A stretch of 15,691 nt of DNA from an uncultured Clostridia bacterium (GCA_946004305.1 CAMFZJ010000014.1:1-15691); one strand, 5' to 3'; positions 6,074 through 13,781 are shown, counted from the first letter of the stretch. A program made the numbers and translations. The notes: generated by a model from the sequence alone, not told the origin.

Positions 6074-6664
6074 TTATGAGTTTAATTCATCCAAAGTAAG
6101 GGTAAATGAGGGCAAAAACTTTTCAATAAAAACATCAACTTCAGGTATATTCATTTTAGTTATTGATTCTTCTATTGAAGATTTTGCTTGTTTAAATTCA
6201 TCATTACCCATACGGATTTCTTCAATACACTTTACCAATGCTGAAAGCTTATCCCCTGCTTTTACATACTTATAAAGCTCTTGGTCAGCTTCGTTTTCAT
6301 GAGTAAGTATAGCAGAAAACTCCTCCTTAAATTCCTTAGGAAGCATTGAAACAAGCTTTTGTTCAGCCATTTTTTCCACTTGCTTATAGGACTCAATAAT
6401 CTGTGGATTATAATACTTAACAGGGGTTGGCATATCTCCTGTGATAATTTCTGAAGAATCGTGGTATATTCCAAGTAATGCGGCACGCTCCGGATTGAGA
6501 TTGTCATTGGAATTTTTATTATGAATCAATACCAAAATATGTGCAAACATTGCTACCTGTAAGCTATGCTCGCTAATATTTTCATTTTTAGTATTATTCA
6601 TAAGTCCCCAACGGTTAATATATTTCATCCTTGACAGAATTGCAAAAAAATGTGAACTCTCCAT
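6074..6664 (-). CDS. yfbR: YfbR-type HD-domain 5'-deoxynucleotidase
   Basis: YfbR hydrolyses deoxyribonucleoside 5'-monophosphates in the cytosol and helps balance nucleotide pools. This 196-residue protein aligns with the E. coli enzyme over its whole length as I recall that sequence: SHFFAILSRMKYINRW (4-19) with specificity residues R18 and W19, ENISEHSLQVAMFAH with metal ligand H33, YHDSSE with H68, D69 and E72, TGDMPTPVKYYN with D77, and KAGDKL with D138. The ending FLPSFTLTLDELNS also matches. The ATG at 6664 is fixed by that alignment and by a TAA just upstream in frame. However, the nearest good ribosome binding site (AAAGGAG, 6680-6686 on the plus map) lies about 16 nt away, which is unusually far. 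It is a single-gene unit with no obvious terminator before the LCP promoter. Confidence 0.93.
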   Translation of the reverse strand: MESSHFFAILSRMKYINRWGLMNNTKNENISEHSLQVAMFAHILVLIHNKNSNDNLNPERAALLGIYHDSSEIITGDMPTPVKYYNPQIIESYKQVEKMAEQKLVSMLPKEFKEEFSAILTHENEADQELYKYVKAGDKLSALVKCIEEIRMGNDEFKQAKSSIEESITKMNIPEVDVFIEKFLPSFTLTLDELNS

Positions 6665-6721
6665 AATTTATATCTGTTTTCTCCTTTTTTAAATATTGCC
6701 TATGAAATTTCAATAAAACTG

Positions 6722-6750
6722 TTCAAAATCTTTCTGTTTTATGATAGAAT
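6722..6750 (+). promoter_or_regulatory. TG-extended promoter of the yfhO operon
   Basis: TTCAAA (6722-6727), a 17-bp spacer ending in TGA, then TAGAAT (6745-6750). Bases 6731-6750 match the minus-strand box of the membrane-protein promoter at 17 of 20 positions, including CTGTTTT and the TG. The start codon is about 70 bp downstream. Confidence 0.65.
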
Positions 6751-6821
6751 ATACAATATTATTATAAACAATTTTTCTTACTTGTAAAGTATTGTGGGAA
6801 AATGTATGAAAGAGGAATAAT

Positions 6822-9287
6822 GTGGAGAAAATAAAAACTCTAAAAACCAGGAATTTTTCTAAATATAATAGTGTAAAGCTTAACTATGGGCTGTTGACTT
6901 TTCTTGTCGGATTGCTGCTTTCAGCTATGTTGTTTATTCCCGGTATAATCAGAAACGGCGGTATCTTCTTCTATTATGGAGATTTTAACGCTCAGGAAAT
7001 ACCCTTTTATCAAATGGTTCACAACGCTGTTAATTCAGGTAATCTTCTATGGAGCAGTACTACTGACCTGGGTTCTCAGCTTTTAGGTTCATACACCTTT
7101 TATCTGCTGGGCAGCCCATTTTTTTGGATTACTCTGTTATTTCCAAGTGAAGCGGTGCCTTATCTTATGGGACCCCTGTTTATGCTTAAATTCGGCTGTG
7201 CCTCATTAGCAGCCTATCTATATCTAAAAAGATATGTAAACAACAGAATATTTGCAGTTGCCGGCGGACTTTTGTACGCCTTTTCAGGATTTTCCATATA
7301 TAACATATTCTTTTTCCATTTTCACGAGCCAATGATTGTTTTTCCTCTCCTTTTGGCTGCTGTGGACAGATTTATGTATGATAATAAGCGTGGTATAGTA
7401 GCTCCGGCAGTTTTTGTTTCTGCTGTTACAAACTATTACTTTTTTGCAGGTATGGCTTTATTTGTTGCTATTTACTGGCTTATGCTTGTTTTTACCAATA
7501 ACTATAAGCTGACTGTTAAGTCTTTACTATTGTTTATTTTTGAAGTGTTGTTGGGATTTGCGGCAACGGCAATAGTAATTTTGCCAACTGTACTTTTTAT
7601 CTCAGGTAATCCAAGGCTATCGGTACTTCCCAATGGATTTAACGCATTAGCCCACAATGTGCCACAGCGTTATTGGTATATTATTTTAAGCTTCTTCTTC
7701 CCGCCGGAGCTTGCGGCTCAGCCTAATTTTACTCCAGATGTGGAATGTAACTGGGCTTCTGTCAGCGGTTGGCTTCCCTTAGTTGGTATGACCGGCGTTA
7801 TAGGTTATTTGCAGTTAAGACAAAGAAGCTGGCTGAAAAAACTGATTACACTTTTAATCTTAATGGCTATGATACCCTTGTTTAACTCTGCTTTTCAAAT
7901 GTTTAATTCAAGCATTTACTACGCAAGATGGTTTTATATGCCTGTACTTATGATGTGTCTTGCTACTGTTCTAAGCCTTGAAAACAAGGAAGTCAACTGG
8001 AACAGGGCTATAGCATGGTCCTGCGGTATTACTGTTGGAATTTCAATATTAATAGGACTTATGCCGAACAATGTTATTGATGAGAATGATAAAGTTACAA
8101 CATATGTGGGACTTGAGGAATATGTATCAAGATACTGGATTTATGTTGCTATAGCATTAGTTTCACTTCTGTTATTTGTACTGATTATTAAGAAATTCAA
8201 TACAAGCAACAGACTGGGGATTGCTGCTATAGCTGGTATAGTAATAATCAGCCTGTTATCCTCCACATATATTATTCAAACAGGAATTTCCCTTGATAGT
8301 GAAGAAACTGCCTTTATCAAAACTAATGGTTTAAACTGTGGCGATAAGCTTGAGCTTGATGATATTCAGAACACTCGCTCAGACTTTTATAATTGTGTGG
8401 ATAACCTTGCTATGTATTGGCAGATTCCTTCTATTAATGCATTTCAAAGCGTTGTTACTCCTTCAATTATGGATTTTTATGATAGTATCGGAATTACCAG
8501 AGATGTTGCCTCAAGACCTGAATGTGATTATTACGGACTGAGAGGTTTGTTCAGCTGTAAATATCTATTTGATCAATGCTACGATGATGAAACCGACTGC
8601 TTTGTTAATGAAGAGGGACAGACAGAAATGTCCGGTTGGAAATATCTGAAAACTGCAAACGGCTGCAAGGTTTATGAAAATCGGTATTACATTCCTATGG
8701 GATTTATGTATGACAGCTTTATTGCAAAAGAAGAATACGAAATGATAAGTGAAATTGACCGTTCTGAGGCTTTGTTGAAAGCTATGGTTTTATCTTTGGA
8801 AGATATGGAAAAGTACTCTGATATTACAGGTTACACCAAAGAAAAATATGATGTGCTAAAGCGTGACATAAAATCCGGTAAAACCCATAATTTTAAAAGC
8901 GTTGTAAATGACTACAGTTACGGAAAATTAAGCTATTATGAGGATTGTGAAAAGCTGAAAGAAAAATCATGCAATATGTTCAATTATCATAAAAGCGGAT
9001 TTATTGCAAGGATTAACAACAAAGGAAATGATAATCTTTTATTTTTCAGTATACCTTATGATGAGGGTTGGAGTGCTACGGTAAACGGCGAAAAAGCTGA
9101 AATTATTAAATCTAATATTGGCTTTATGGCTGTTAAAGTCCCCGGTAATACAGAAAGTATTATAAATTTTGAATATAGGATACCTGGTTTCTGTACCGGA
9201 ATTATAATAACAACTACTTGTGGTATAATTTTCTTTATGTATTTATCAGCTTTAATTATATTCAGAAAAAGACGCAGAATAGGTTGA
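6822..9287 (+). CDS. yfhO: YfhO family membrane glycosyltransferase (GT-C type)
   Basis: YfhO proteins are large GT-C-fold membrane enzymes that use lipid-linked sugars to decorate surface polymers; in Bacillus YfhO is tied to lipoteichoic-acid glycosylation. This 821-residue copy has its first helix at about 22-42. The short exterior motif YYGDFNAQEIPFYQ follows, with D54 as the likely catalytic acid. About a dozen helices run to residue 490, including TNYYFFAGM at 203-211. A long exterior region (about 491-780) ends in the characteristic PYDEGWSATVNGEKAEI and NIGFMAVKVPGNTESIINFEYRIPG. A last helix and a basic tail RKRRRIG close it. Length is typical. Translation starts at GTG 6822, 6 nt after AGAGG; an ATG overlapping it in another frame stops after four codons. 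It is the first gene of a five-gene operon. Confidence 0.88.
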   Translation: MEKIKTLKTRNFSKYNSVKLNYGLLTFLVGLLLSAMLFIPGIIRNGGIFFYYGDFNAQEIPFYQMVHNAVNSGNLLWSSTTDLGSQLLGSYTFYLLGSPFFWITLLFPSEAVPYLMGPLFMLKFGCASLAAYLYLKRYVNNRIFAVAGGLLYAFSGFSIYNIFFFHFHEPMIVFPLLLAAVDRFMYDNKRGIVAPAVFVSAVTNYYFFAGMALFVAIYWLMLVFTNNYKLTVKSLLLFIFEVLLGFAATAIVILPTVLFISGNPRLSVLPNGFNALAHNVPQRYWYIILSFFFPPELAAQPNFTPDVECNWASVSGWLPLVGMTGVIGYLQLRQRSWLKKLITLLILMAMIPLFNSAFQMFNSSIYYARWFYMPVLMMCLATVLSLENKEVNWNRAIAWSCGITVGISILIGLMPNNVIDENDKVTTYVGLEEYVSRYWIYVAIALVSLLLFVLIIKKFNTSNRLGIAAIAGIVIISLLSSTYIIQTGISLDSEETAFIKTNGLNCGDKLELDDIQNTRSDFYNCVDNLAMYWQIPSINAFQSVVTPSIMDFYDSIGITRDVASRPECDYYGLRGLFSCKYLFDQCYDDETDCFVNEEGQTEMSGWKYLKTANGCKVYENRYYIPMGFMYDSFIAKEEYEMISEIDRSEALLKAMVLSLEDMEKYSDITGYTKEKYDVLKRDIKSGKTHNFKSVVNDYSYGKLSYYEDCEKLKEKSCNMFNYHKSGFIARINNKGNDNLLFFSIPYDEGWSATVNGEKAEIIKSNIGFMAVKVPGNTESIINFEYRIPGFCTGIIITTTCGIIFFMYLSALIIFRKRRRIG

Positions 9288-9293
9288 TGTAAA

Positions 9294-10658
9294 ATGAATT
9301 TCGGCAAAATAATAAATGAATATAAAAATGATATTCTAAAGGATTTAAAAGTACTTTTGGAGATTAAATCCGTTTCATCAAATAACAAAGAAGAATGTCA
9401 GAAAGCTTTGGCTTTTGTCCTAAAAAGAGCTGAAGAAATGGGCTTTGAAACTAAAAACATTGAGGGTAAAGCAGGGCATGCACAGCTGGGTAACGGCGGA
9501 AAGCTTTGCGGAGTATTAACCCATCTCGATGTGGTTCCGGCAGGCGAGAACTGGTCTTATCCCCCATTCACTCTTACAGAGGCTGAAGGTAGATTATACG
9601 GCAGAGGCATTGCAGATGACAAAGGCGCTGCAATAATGAGCCTTTACTGTCTTAAGGCTTTAAAGGACAATAATATTTTAGGCAACAACACTATCCGCTG
9701 TATTTTCGGAACTGACGAAGAAGTGGGTATGACAGATATGGAAGCTTATTTTGCAAGTGAGCCATTACCTGAAATATCTTTTACCCCTGATAATGAATAT
9801 GGTATCTGCTTTGCGGAGAAGGGTATTCTTCAGGTGGAAATATATATGGATAGAAATGACGGTAAAATTCTAAGTGCCATTAAGTCAGGCAAAGCTTTAA
9901 ACGCTGTTCCTGATTGTGCGGAAGCATTGATTTACAGCTCTGACTCTGACGAATACTCAATTATTGACAAGGTTAAAACTCTTGAGGGTTATTTTGATTT
10001 TAGAGAAACTATTGACGGACTTGTAATTATCAGCAAAGGAACTGCTGCCCATGCTTGCGAGCCTGACAAAGGCAAAAACGCTGTGATATATCTTGTGAAG
10101 CTTCTTTCTGAGTTTTATGATGAAGATGATTTAGGAACTCTTTGTACCTTTATCAATACAAGTATTGGTTCGGAAACTGACGGAACTCGTTTGGGATTAA
10201 AGACACGGGACAGCGTTTCAAAGAATCTTACACTAACCTTAAGTAAGGTTAGAATTAATGACAACAGAGCCCAGCTTGTTATAGATATTCGTTACCCTGT
10301 TACTATGAACGGTGAGGTATTATTTAAGCATATTAAGAAATGTGCAAAGCGTAAAAACCTTAATGCACGAATTATTCATCATTCCTTACCTTTATACTTA
10401 CCTAAAGAAAGCAAAGCTATTGAGTTATTGTCAGAGGCATACAAAGATGTTATAGGAGAGATGCCGGAGCTTTATTCTACAGGCGGAGGTACCTATGCAA
10501 GAATGTTAGGAGGAAAAGGCGTTGCTTTTGGCCCTGCGTTTAAGGATGATAATGTAAATATGCACAAAGCAGACGAAAGCATTGATAAAGAAAAATTCTT
10601 CAAGCACGGGGAAATCTGTTTACAGGCTATGTATAAAATGTTTACGGAAGAAATTTAA
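9294..10658 (+). CDS. M20-family metallodipeptidase (PepV/Sapep type)
   Basis: These cytosolic enzymes use two metal ions (Zn or Mn) to split dipeptides, including beta-Ala and D-amino-acid-containing ones. The 454-residue length is normal. All ligands expected from PepV are in place: HLDVVP with H77, GRGIADDKG with D108, FGTDEEVG with E142 and E143, TPDNEYG with D166, and NMHKADE with H424. The lid domain (about 180-380) carries KGTAAHACEPDKGKNA (248-263), whose histidine H253 reaches the partner site in this family. STGGGTYAR (395-403) is the usual C-terminal substrate loop. The start is 6 bp after the yfhO stop, with a modest AGGTTGA site inside the yfhO end, so the two are probably translationally coupled. 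Its place within glycopolymer genes is odd; it might process muropeptide-derived dipeptides, but that is inference. Confidence 0.92.
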   Translation: MNFGKIINEYKNDILKDLKVLLEIKSVSSNNKEECQKALAFVLKRAEEMGFETKNIEGKAGHAQLGNGGKLCGVLTHLDVVPAGENWSYPPFTLTEAEGRLYGRGIADDKGAAIMSLYCLKALKDNNILGNNTIRCIFGTDEEVGMTDMEAYFASEPLPEISFTPDNEYGICFAEKGILQVEIYMDRNDGKILSAIKSGKALNAVPDCAEALIYSSDSDEYSIIDKVKTLEGYFDFRETIDGLVIISKGTAAHACEPDKGKNAVIYLVKLLSEFYDEDDLGTLCTFINTSIGSETDGTRLGLKTRDSVSKNLTLTLSKVRINDNRAQLVIDIRYPVTMNGEVLFKHIKKCAKRKNLNARIIHHSLPLYLPKESKAIELLSEAYKDVIGEMPELYSTGGGTYARMLGGKGVAFGPAFKDDNVNMHKADESIDKEKFFKHGEICLQAMYKMFTEEI

Positions 10659-10714
10659 CAGCTTAATTATCAAATTATTGCTTTACCTGTTACGGTTCGG
10701 GAGAAAAATATATT

Positions 10715-11509
10715 ATGAAAATTGAGAAAACTATTAGAAAACAAGCTAAAAATAAGCTTGAAAACAACTGGGTGAGTGCTGTATCTGCCTTGTTTGTATT
10801 ATTTGGTTTTGCTGTTGCTCTTATCCTTTTGTTTGAAAGTCTTATCAATATTTTCAAGGTGTACGATATTAACGGTGAGTTAAAGGAAAGCTCTGTGGCT
10901 ACACTGACTATAATTTCAATTTTTACTGTGGCAACGGGAGTTCTTATTTCTCCTGTAAAAAACGGTTTTTTAAAATATTTCTATTGTCTCTCCAACACAG
11001 GTGAAGGAGATTTAAGGTCTGTATTTTATTTCTTTTTTAGAAGCAAGAGATATATTAAAACAGTATTATTCAACCTTATTATATTTTGTATTTCCATATT
11101 AAATATGTTGATTACACTTCTGCCCTATGGGATTTTGAAAATTATTGACAACAGTGTTGATATTTTTCCTACTGTTGAAGCTGAACAGGTAGGATATATT
11201 ATTTATTCAATTCTTTTTGGAATTGGAATTACAGCAGGTATTGTTTTATCACTCAGACTGATATTTGTTGAATTCTTATATATAGATAAGGAAAATAAAG
11301 GAATAGGATACTTTTTCGGTAAGAAGGCAATTAAGCTTTCCATTAAGCACCACAAGGACTATATTATCCTTGTATTTACATTCTTGCCTTGGATTATGCT
11401 ATGCTTTTTTGTTTTGCCTGCTCTATATGTTATCCCATATCTTACCGAATCATTGGCTACTTCTTCAAAATGGCTGATTAAACTAAACAAGGACGGTCAA
11501 AATTTATGA
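10715..11509 (+). CDS. DUF975-like integral membrane protein
   Basis: The 264-residue protein opens with a polar, basic MKIEKTIRKQAKNKLENNW, the style of DUF975 proteins ('...r.lA...Lkg.w..av'). It then has about five to six hydrophobic segments at roughly 21-43, 61-83, 115-137, 157-183 and 216-240. The last block, IILVFTFLPWIMLCFFVLPALYVIPYLTESLATSSKWL, matches the DUF975 ending with its F..W....F.LP..Y..PY. No catalytic residues are evident and the function of the family is unknown. It lies 56 bp after the dipeptidase gene and its stop overlaps the next start (ATGA at 11506-11509). GGGAG at 10699-10703 serves as ribosome binding site, 11 nt from the ATG. Confidence 0.6.
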   Translation: MKIEKTIRKQAKNKLENNWVSAVSALFVLFGFAVALILLFESLINIFKVYDINGELKESSVATLTIISIFTVATGVLISPVKNGFLKYFYCLSNTGEGDLRSVFYFFFRSKRYIKTVLFNLIIFCISILNMLITLLPYGILKIIDNSVDIFPTVEAEQVGYIIYSILFGIGITAGIVLSLRLIFVEFLYIDKENKGIGYFFGKKAIKLSIKHHKDYIILVFTFLPWIMLCFFVLPALYVIPYLTESLATSSKWLIKLNKDGQNL

Positions 11510-12525
11510 TAATTACCGTAGGAATTATAGCCTATAATGAAAAAACAAAATTGGGGCTTCTTTTAAAAGACATATGTGCTCAGACATATGACCATAAGAA
11601 AATTGAAATTCTTTTAGTTGACAGTATGTCTACTGACAATACTAAAAAGATTATGGAAACTTTCAGGGATAAAAACAAGGATGAATTTTTTGATGTTAAG
11701 GTACTTTCCAACCCTAAAAAAACTCAGCCCTGTGGATGGAACGTAGTGCTTAAAAACTATAGCGGTGACGCTGTTGTGAGAATTGACGCCCACGCTTCAA
11801 TTCCTTCTAACTTTATTGAGAAGAACGTGGAGACTCTTGAAAGCGGAGAATACATTTGCGGTGGCGTCAGGCCGAATATTATAGACAAAACTACGCCTTG
11901 GAAAGAAACTCTGCTGCTGGTTGAAACATCAATGTTCGGAAGTTCTATAGCTCCCTACAGACGTCAGCAGGGCAAAAGCTATGTAAACTCACTTTTCCAT
12001 GGTGCATACAGGAGAGAGGTTTTTGATAAGGTTGGATTTTTTAACGAAAATCTTACCCGTACCGAGGATAATGAAATACATTACAGAATTCAAAAGGCAG
12101 GATTTAAACTTTGCTTTAACCCTGAGATTATTTCTTATCAGCACACCAGAAGCAGTCTTAAAAGTATGATTAAACAAAAGTACGGCAACGGCAAGTGGAT
12201 TGGTCTTACTACTTCTGTGGAACCCAGGTGTTTATCATACTACCACTTTGTACCTTTCTTATTTGTAATGGCATTGATTTTCTGCACAATACTGGCTTGC
12301 TGTGGTTTTCCCCTTTTACTTGAAGTATTATTTCTTTTGTATTCAATGTTTGACTTTGTAAACACAGTTAGCTGTTTTACAATGAGAGAAACTAAAATTC
12401 AATTCTTTCTTTTGCCGTTTTTATTCCCACTTATGCATTTTGCTTACGGAATAGGAACAATAGTGGGAATTATCAGTATTCCTTTCTGGAAAAGAAGTAT
12501 TAAAAAACAAAAAGAGCAGGAGTAG
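11506..12525 (+). CDS. GT2 family glycosyltransferase, ExoA-like, membrane-anchored
   Basis: This enzyme should transfer a sugar from a nucleotide donor to a lipid-linked or growing polysaccharide acceptor at the inner face of the membrane. The 339 residues comprise a GT-A domain and a C-terminal membrane part. Motifs are VGIIAYNE (5-12), LLVDSMSTDNT with D39, VVRIDAHASIP with the metal-binding D94-A-H96 in place of DxD, and VNSLFHGAYRREVFDKVGFFNENLTRTEDNEIHYRIQKAG with the likely catalytic E187/D188. KQKYGNGKW (223-231) stands at the acceptor-site position. The DAHA and GAYRREVF...EDNE layout resembles ExoA of succinoglycan synthesis. Three or so helices follow at about 245-325, then a lysine-rich tail. 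Its ATG overlaps the preceding stop by 4 bp, indicating coupling. Confidence 0.9.
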   Translation: MIITVGIIAYNEKTKLGLLLKDICAQTYDHKKIEILLVDSMSTDNTKKIMETFRDKNKDEFFDVKVLSNPKKTQPCGWNVVLKNYSGDAVVRIDAHASIPSNFIEKNVETLESGEYICGGVRPNIIDKTTPWKETLLLVETSMFGSSIAPYRRQQGKSYVNSLFHGAYRREVFDKVGFFNENLTRTEDNEIHYRIQKAGFKLCFNPEIISYQHTRSSLKSMIKQKYGNGKWIGLTTSVEPRCLSYYHFVPFLFVMALIFCTILACCGFPLLLEVLFLLYSMFDFVNTVSCFTMRETKIQFFLLPFLFPLMHFAYGIGTIVGIISIPFWKRSIKKQKEQE

Positions 12526-12530
12526 TTTTT

Positions 12531-13394
12531 ATGGCAGAAAAGCTGGAGCTTAGCCCTGAACAAATTAGAGGCCTACAGCTTAAGGAACTTGATTTACTAA
12601 TTAAGTTCAGCGAATTTTGCGAACAGAATAGCTTAACATATTACCTGTGCGGCGGTTGTCTTATAGGCTCTTTAAGGTACGGTAAATTTATTCCTTGGGA
12701 CGATGATGCTGATGTTTTTATGCCCAGAGCCGATTATGAGATTTTTATAAAAGAATGGCAAAAGCAAAGGGCTGACGGAAGATTTGTCCTGCTAAATGAA
12801 ACGGATGATACTTTTACAAGAAACTGCTTTGCTACCTTGGTTGATACAAGCAGTACATTGATTAAAAATTATCAGAAAGATTTGGATATTCCTCACGGTG
12901 TTGCTTTTGACATATTCCCTATTGACCCTCGTCCTGACAGAAAAATTCAAAAGTACTGCCAGTACTTTTGGTGTATTATTTACTCACTTTTCAGAGCACA
13001 GACTATTCCTGAAAAACACGGCGGTCTTATGGCTAAGGGAAGCAAACTCCTTCTTTCTGTATTTAAGAAATATAAAACCAGAAAGAAAATCTGGAAGTTT
13101 GCTGAAAAGCAGATGACAAAATACTGTATCGAGGATTGCAAGAATGTCTGTGAGCTTTGTGCAGGCCCCAGAATTATGAAAAACGAATATCCTAAGGAAT
13201 TATTTGAAGATACTACTGAAGTGTATTTTGAGGGACATAAATTCAAGGCTATGAAAGGCTACAAAAAATATCTTGAATTAGCTTTTGGTCCTGATTATAT
13301 GACGCCTCCTCCGGAAAGTGAGCAGGTTGTATCTCACGATTTGTATTATCTTGATTTGGATGCTCCTTGTCCACATAAAGGTATAAAAGAATAA
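12531..13394 (+). CDS. LicD family transferase
   Basis: LicD proteins are nucleotidyltransferase-fold enzymes that attach phosphorylcholine or related phospho-groups to teichoic acids and other surface glycans. The 287-residue protein has the signature YYLCGGCLIGSLRYGKFIPWDDDADVFMPRADYE (37-70): the GG at 41-42, the basic KF-IPW, and the metal-binding D57-D59/D61 cluster. HGVAFDIFPIDPRP (122-135) is the second family motif. The C-terminal YLELAFGPDYMTPPP is also typical. There is no signal or membrane helix, so it works in the cytosol on lipid-linked or nucleotide-linked substrates. AGGAG (12518-12522) overlaps the end of the GT2 gene, 8 nt from the ATG. It is the last gene of the operon, with no terminator seen after it. 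The transferred group cannot be told; no choline-activation genes are visible. Confidence 0.9.
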   Translation: MAEKLELSPEQIRGLQLKELDLLIKFSEFCEQNSLTYYLCGGCLIGSLRYGKFIPWDDDADVFMPRADYEIFIKEWQKQRADGRFVLLNETDDTFTRNCFATLVDTSSTLIKNYQKDLDIPHGVAFDIFPIDPRPDRKIQKYCQYFWCIIYSLFRAQTIPEKHGGLMAKGSKLLLSVFKKYKTRKKIWKFAEKQMTKYCIEDCKNVCELCAGPRIMKNEYPKELFEDTTEVYFEGHKFKAMKGYKKYLELAFGPDYMTPPPESEQVVSHDLYYLDLDAPCPHKGIKE

Positions 13395-13401
13395 TTTTCT
13401 A

Positions 13402-13429
13402 TTGACAAATATTACATAAAGTATATAAT
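13402..13429 (+). promoter_or_regulatory. near-consensus promoter of the ribU leader
   Basis: A perfect TTGACA (13402-13407) and a perfect TATAAT (13424-13429) are 16 bp apart. This is the strongest promoter in the window. The -35 starts 8 bp after the licD stop, and the expected start is 13436-13438, just before the riboswitch. Confidence 0.9.
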
Positions 13430-13443
13430 ATATTACAGAAGTT

Positions 13444-13555
13444 GTCTTCGGGGCGGGGTGCAATTCCCCACCGGTGGTAAAGCCCACGACCGAGTTTTTA
13501 CTCGCTGAACCTGTGAAATTCAGGTGCCGACGGTATAGTCCGGATGAAAGAAGAT
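13444..13555 (+). promoter_or_regulatory. FMN riboswitch (RFN element)
   Basis: The conserved core is unmistakable: TCTTCGGGGC, GGGGTGCAATTCCCC, ACCGGTGGTAAAGCCC, then a variable arm (GACCGAG...CTCG), CTGAACCTGTGAAATTCAGG, GCCGACGGTATAGTCCGGATGAAAG and AAGA. P1 is closed by TCTTC (13445-13449) with GAAGA (13550-13554). It binds flavin mononucleotide and should switch off the downstream riboflavin transporter when FMN is plentiful. The terminator at 13575-13606 is the likely expression platform. Confidence 0.97.
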
Positions 13556-13574
13556 TAATTTGCAATAGCATTTT

Positions 13575-13606
13575 AGCTCCGTTACACTTAGTATCGGAGC
13601 TTTTTT
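13575..13606 (+). terminator. riboswitch-controlled terminator
   Basis: AGCTCCG (13575-13581) pairs with CGGAGCT (13595-13601), extended inside by TAC/GTA after a T-T mismatch, and is followed by six T. It lies 20 nt after the riboswitch. A candidate antiterminator is the riboswitch strand CGGGGC (13449-13454), which could pair with GCTCCG (13576-13581) over six positions with one wobble; that pairing is inference. Confidence 0.85.
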
Positions 13607-13607
13607 G

Positions 13608-13667
13608 ATGGAAAATTACATCGAACAGCATTATTTGTTTTTTCAAAGTGAACTATTAAATATGTAA
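13608..13667 (+). CDS. possible 19-codon leader ORF
   Basis: An ATG directly behind the terminator T-run opens a 19-codon frame (MENYIEQ...LLNM) ending TAA at 13665-13667. GGAG (13596-13599), which is part of the 3' strand of the terminator stem, lies 8 nt upstream of the ATG, an ideal ribosome-binding distance. The peptide resembles nothing I know, and a frame this short can arise by chance, so this is only a candidate. Confidence 0.22.
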   Translation: MENYIEQHYLFFQSELLNM

Positions 13668-13705
13668 CAACTTTTATTTCTATCAAAAAGTAATCTGTAT
13701 TATCT

Positions 13706-13772
13706 GCTCAGCATCACACTAAGTGATCATAAGCGGTGGCTACCCTGACAACTCCTATAATAATTTAAGGAG
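13706..13772 (+). promoter_or_regulatory. structured ribU leader with ribosome-binding-site hairpin
   Basis: Three hairpins can be drawn in a row. GCT-cagc-ATCAC-ACTAA-GTGAT-cata-AGC (13706-13733) comes first. GGT-GGCT-ACC (13735-13744) comes next. Last is CTCCT (13752-13756) pairing with AGGAG (13768-13772), which would mask the ribU ribosome binding site. Together with the preceding AT-rich stretch this fills 13668-13781; I find no promoter or known RNA family in it. Confidence 0.4.
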
Positions 13773-13781
13773 GATGATGTT

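Noticed and set aside
6027..6275. 82-codon plus-strand frame beginning near the 21-bp repeats
   Set aside because: Most of it is antisense to yfbR, whose identity is certain, and no ribosome binding site precedes it.
9056..9388. 110-codon minus-strand frame over the yfhO/dipeptidase junction
   Set aside because: It is a shadow of two well-supported plus-strand genes, with no start signal.
13278..13646. 122-codon minus-strand open frame across the FMN riboswitch
   Set aside because: It is antisense to the licD end, the promoter and the riboswitch, has no ribosome binding site, and its residues simply reflect the conserved RNA element.
13756..13761. TATAAT as a second ribU promoter
   Set aside because: No acceptable -35 at 16-18 bp (the position holds GCGGTG), and the bases are better explained as the loop of the ribosome-site hairpin.
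13681..13781. preQ1, THF, SAM or TPP riboswitch in the ribU leader
   Set aside because: Core motifs of these classes could not be matched; only generic hairpins are supported.
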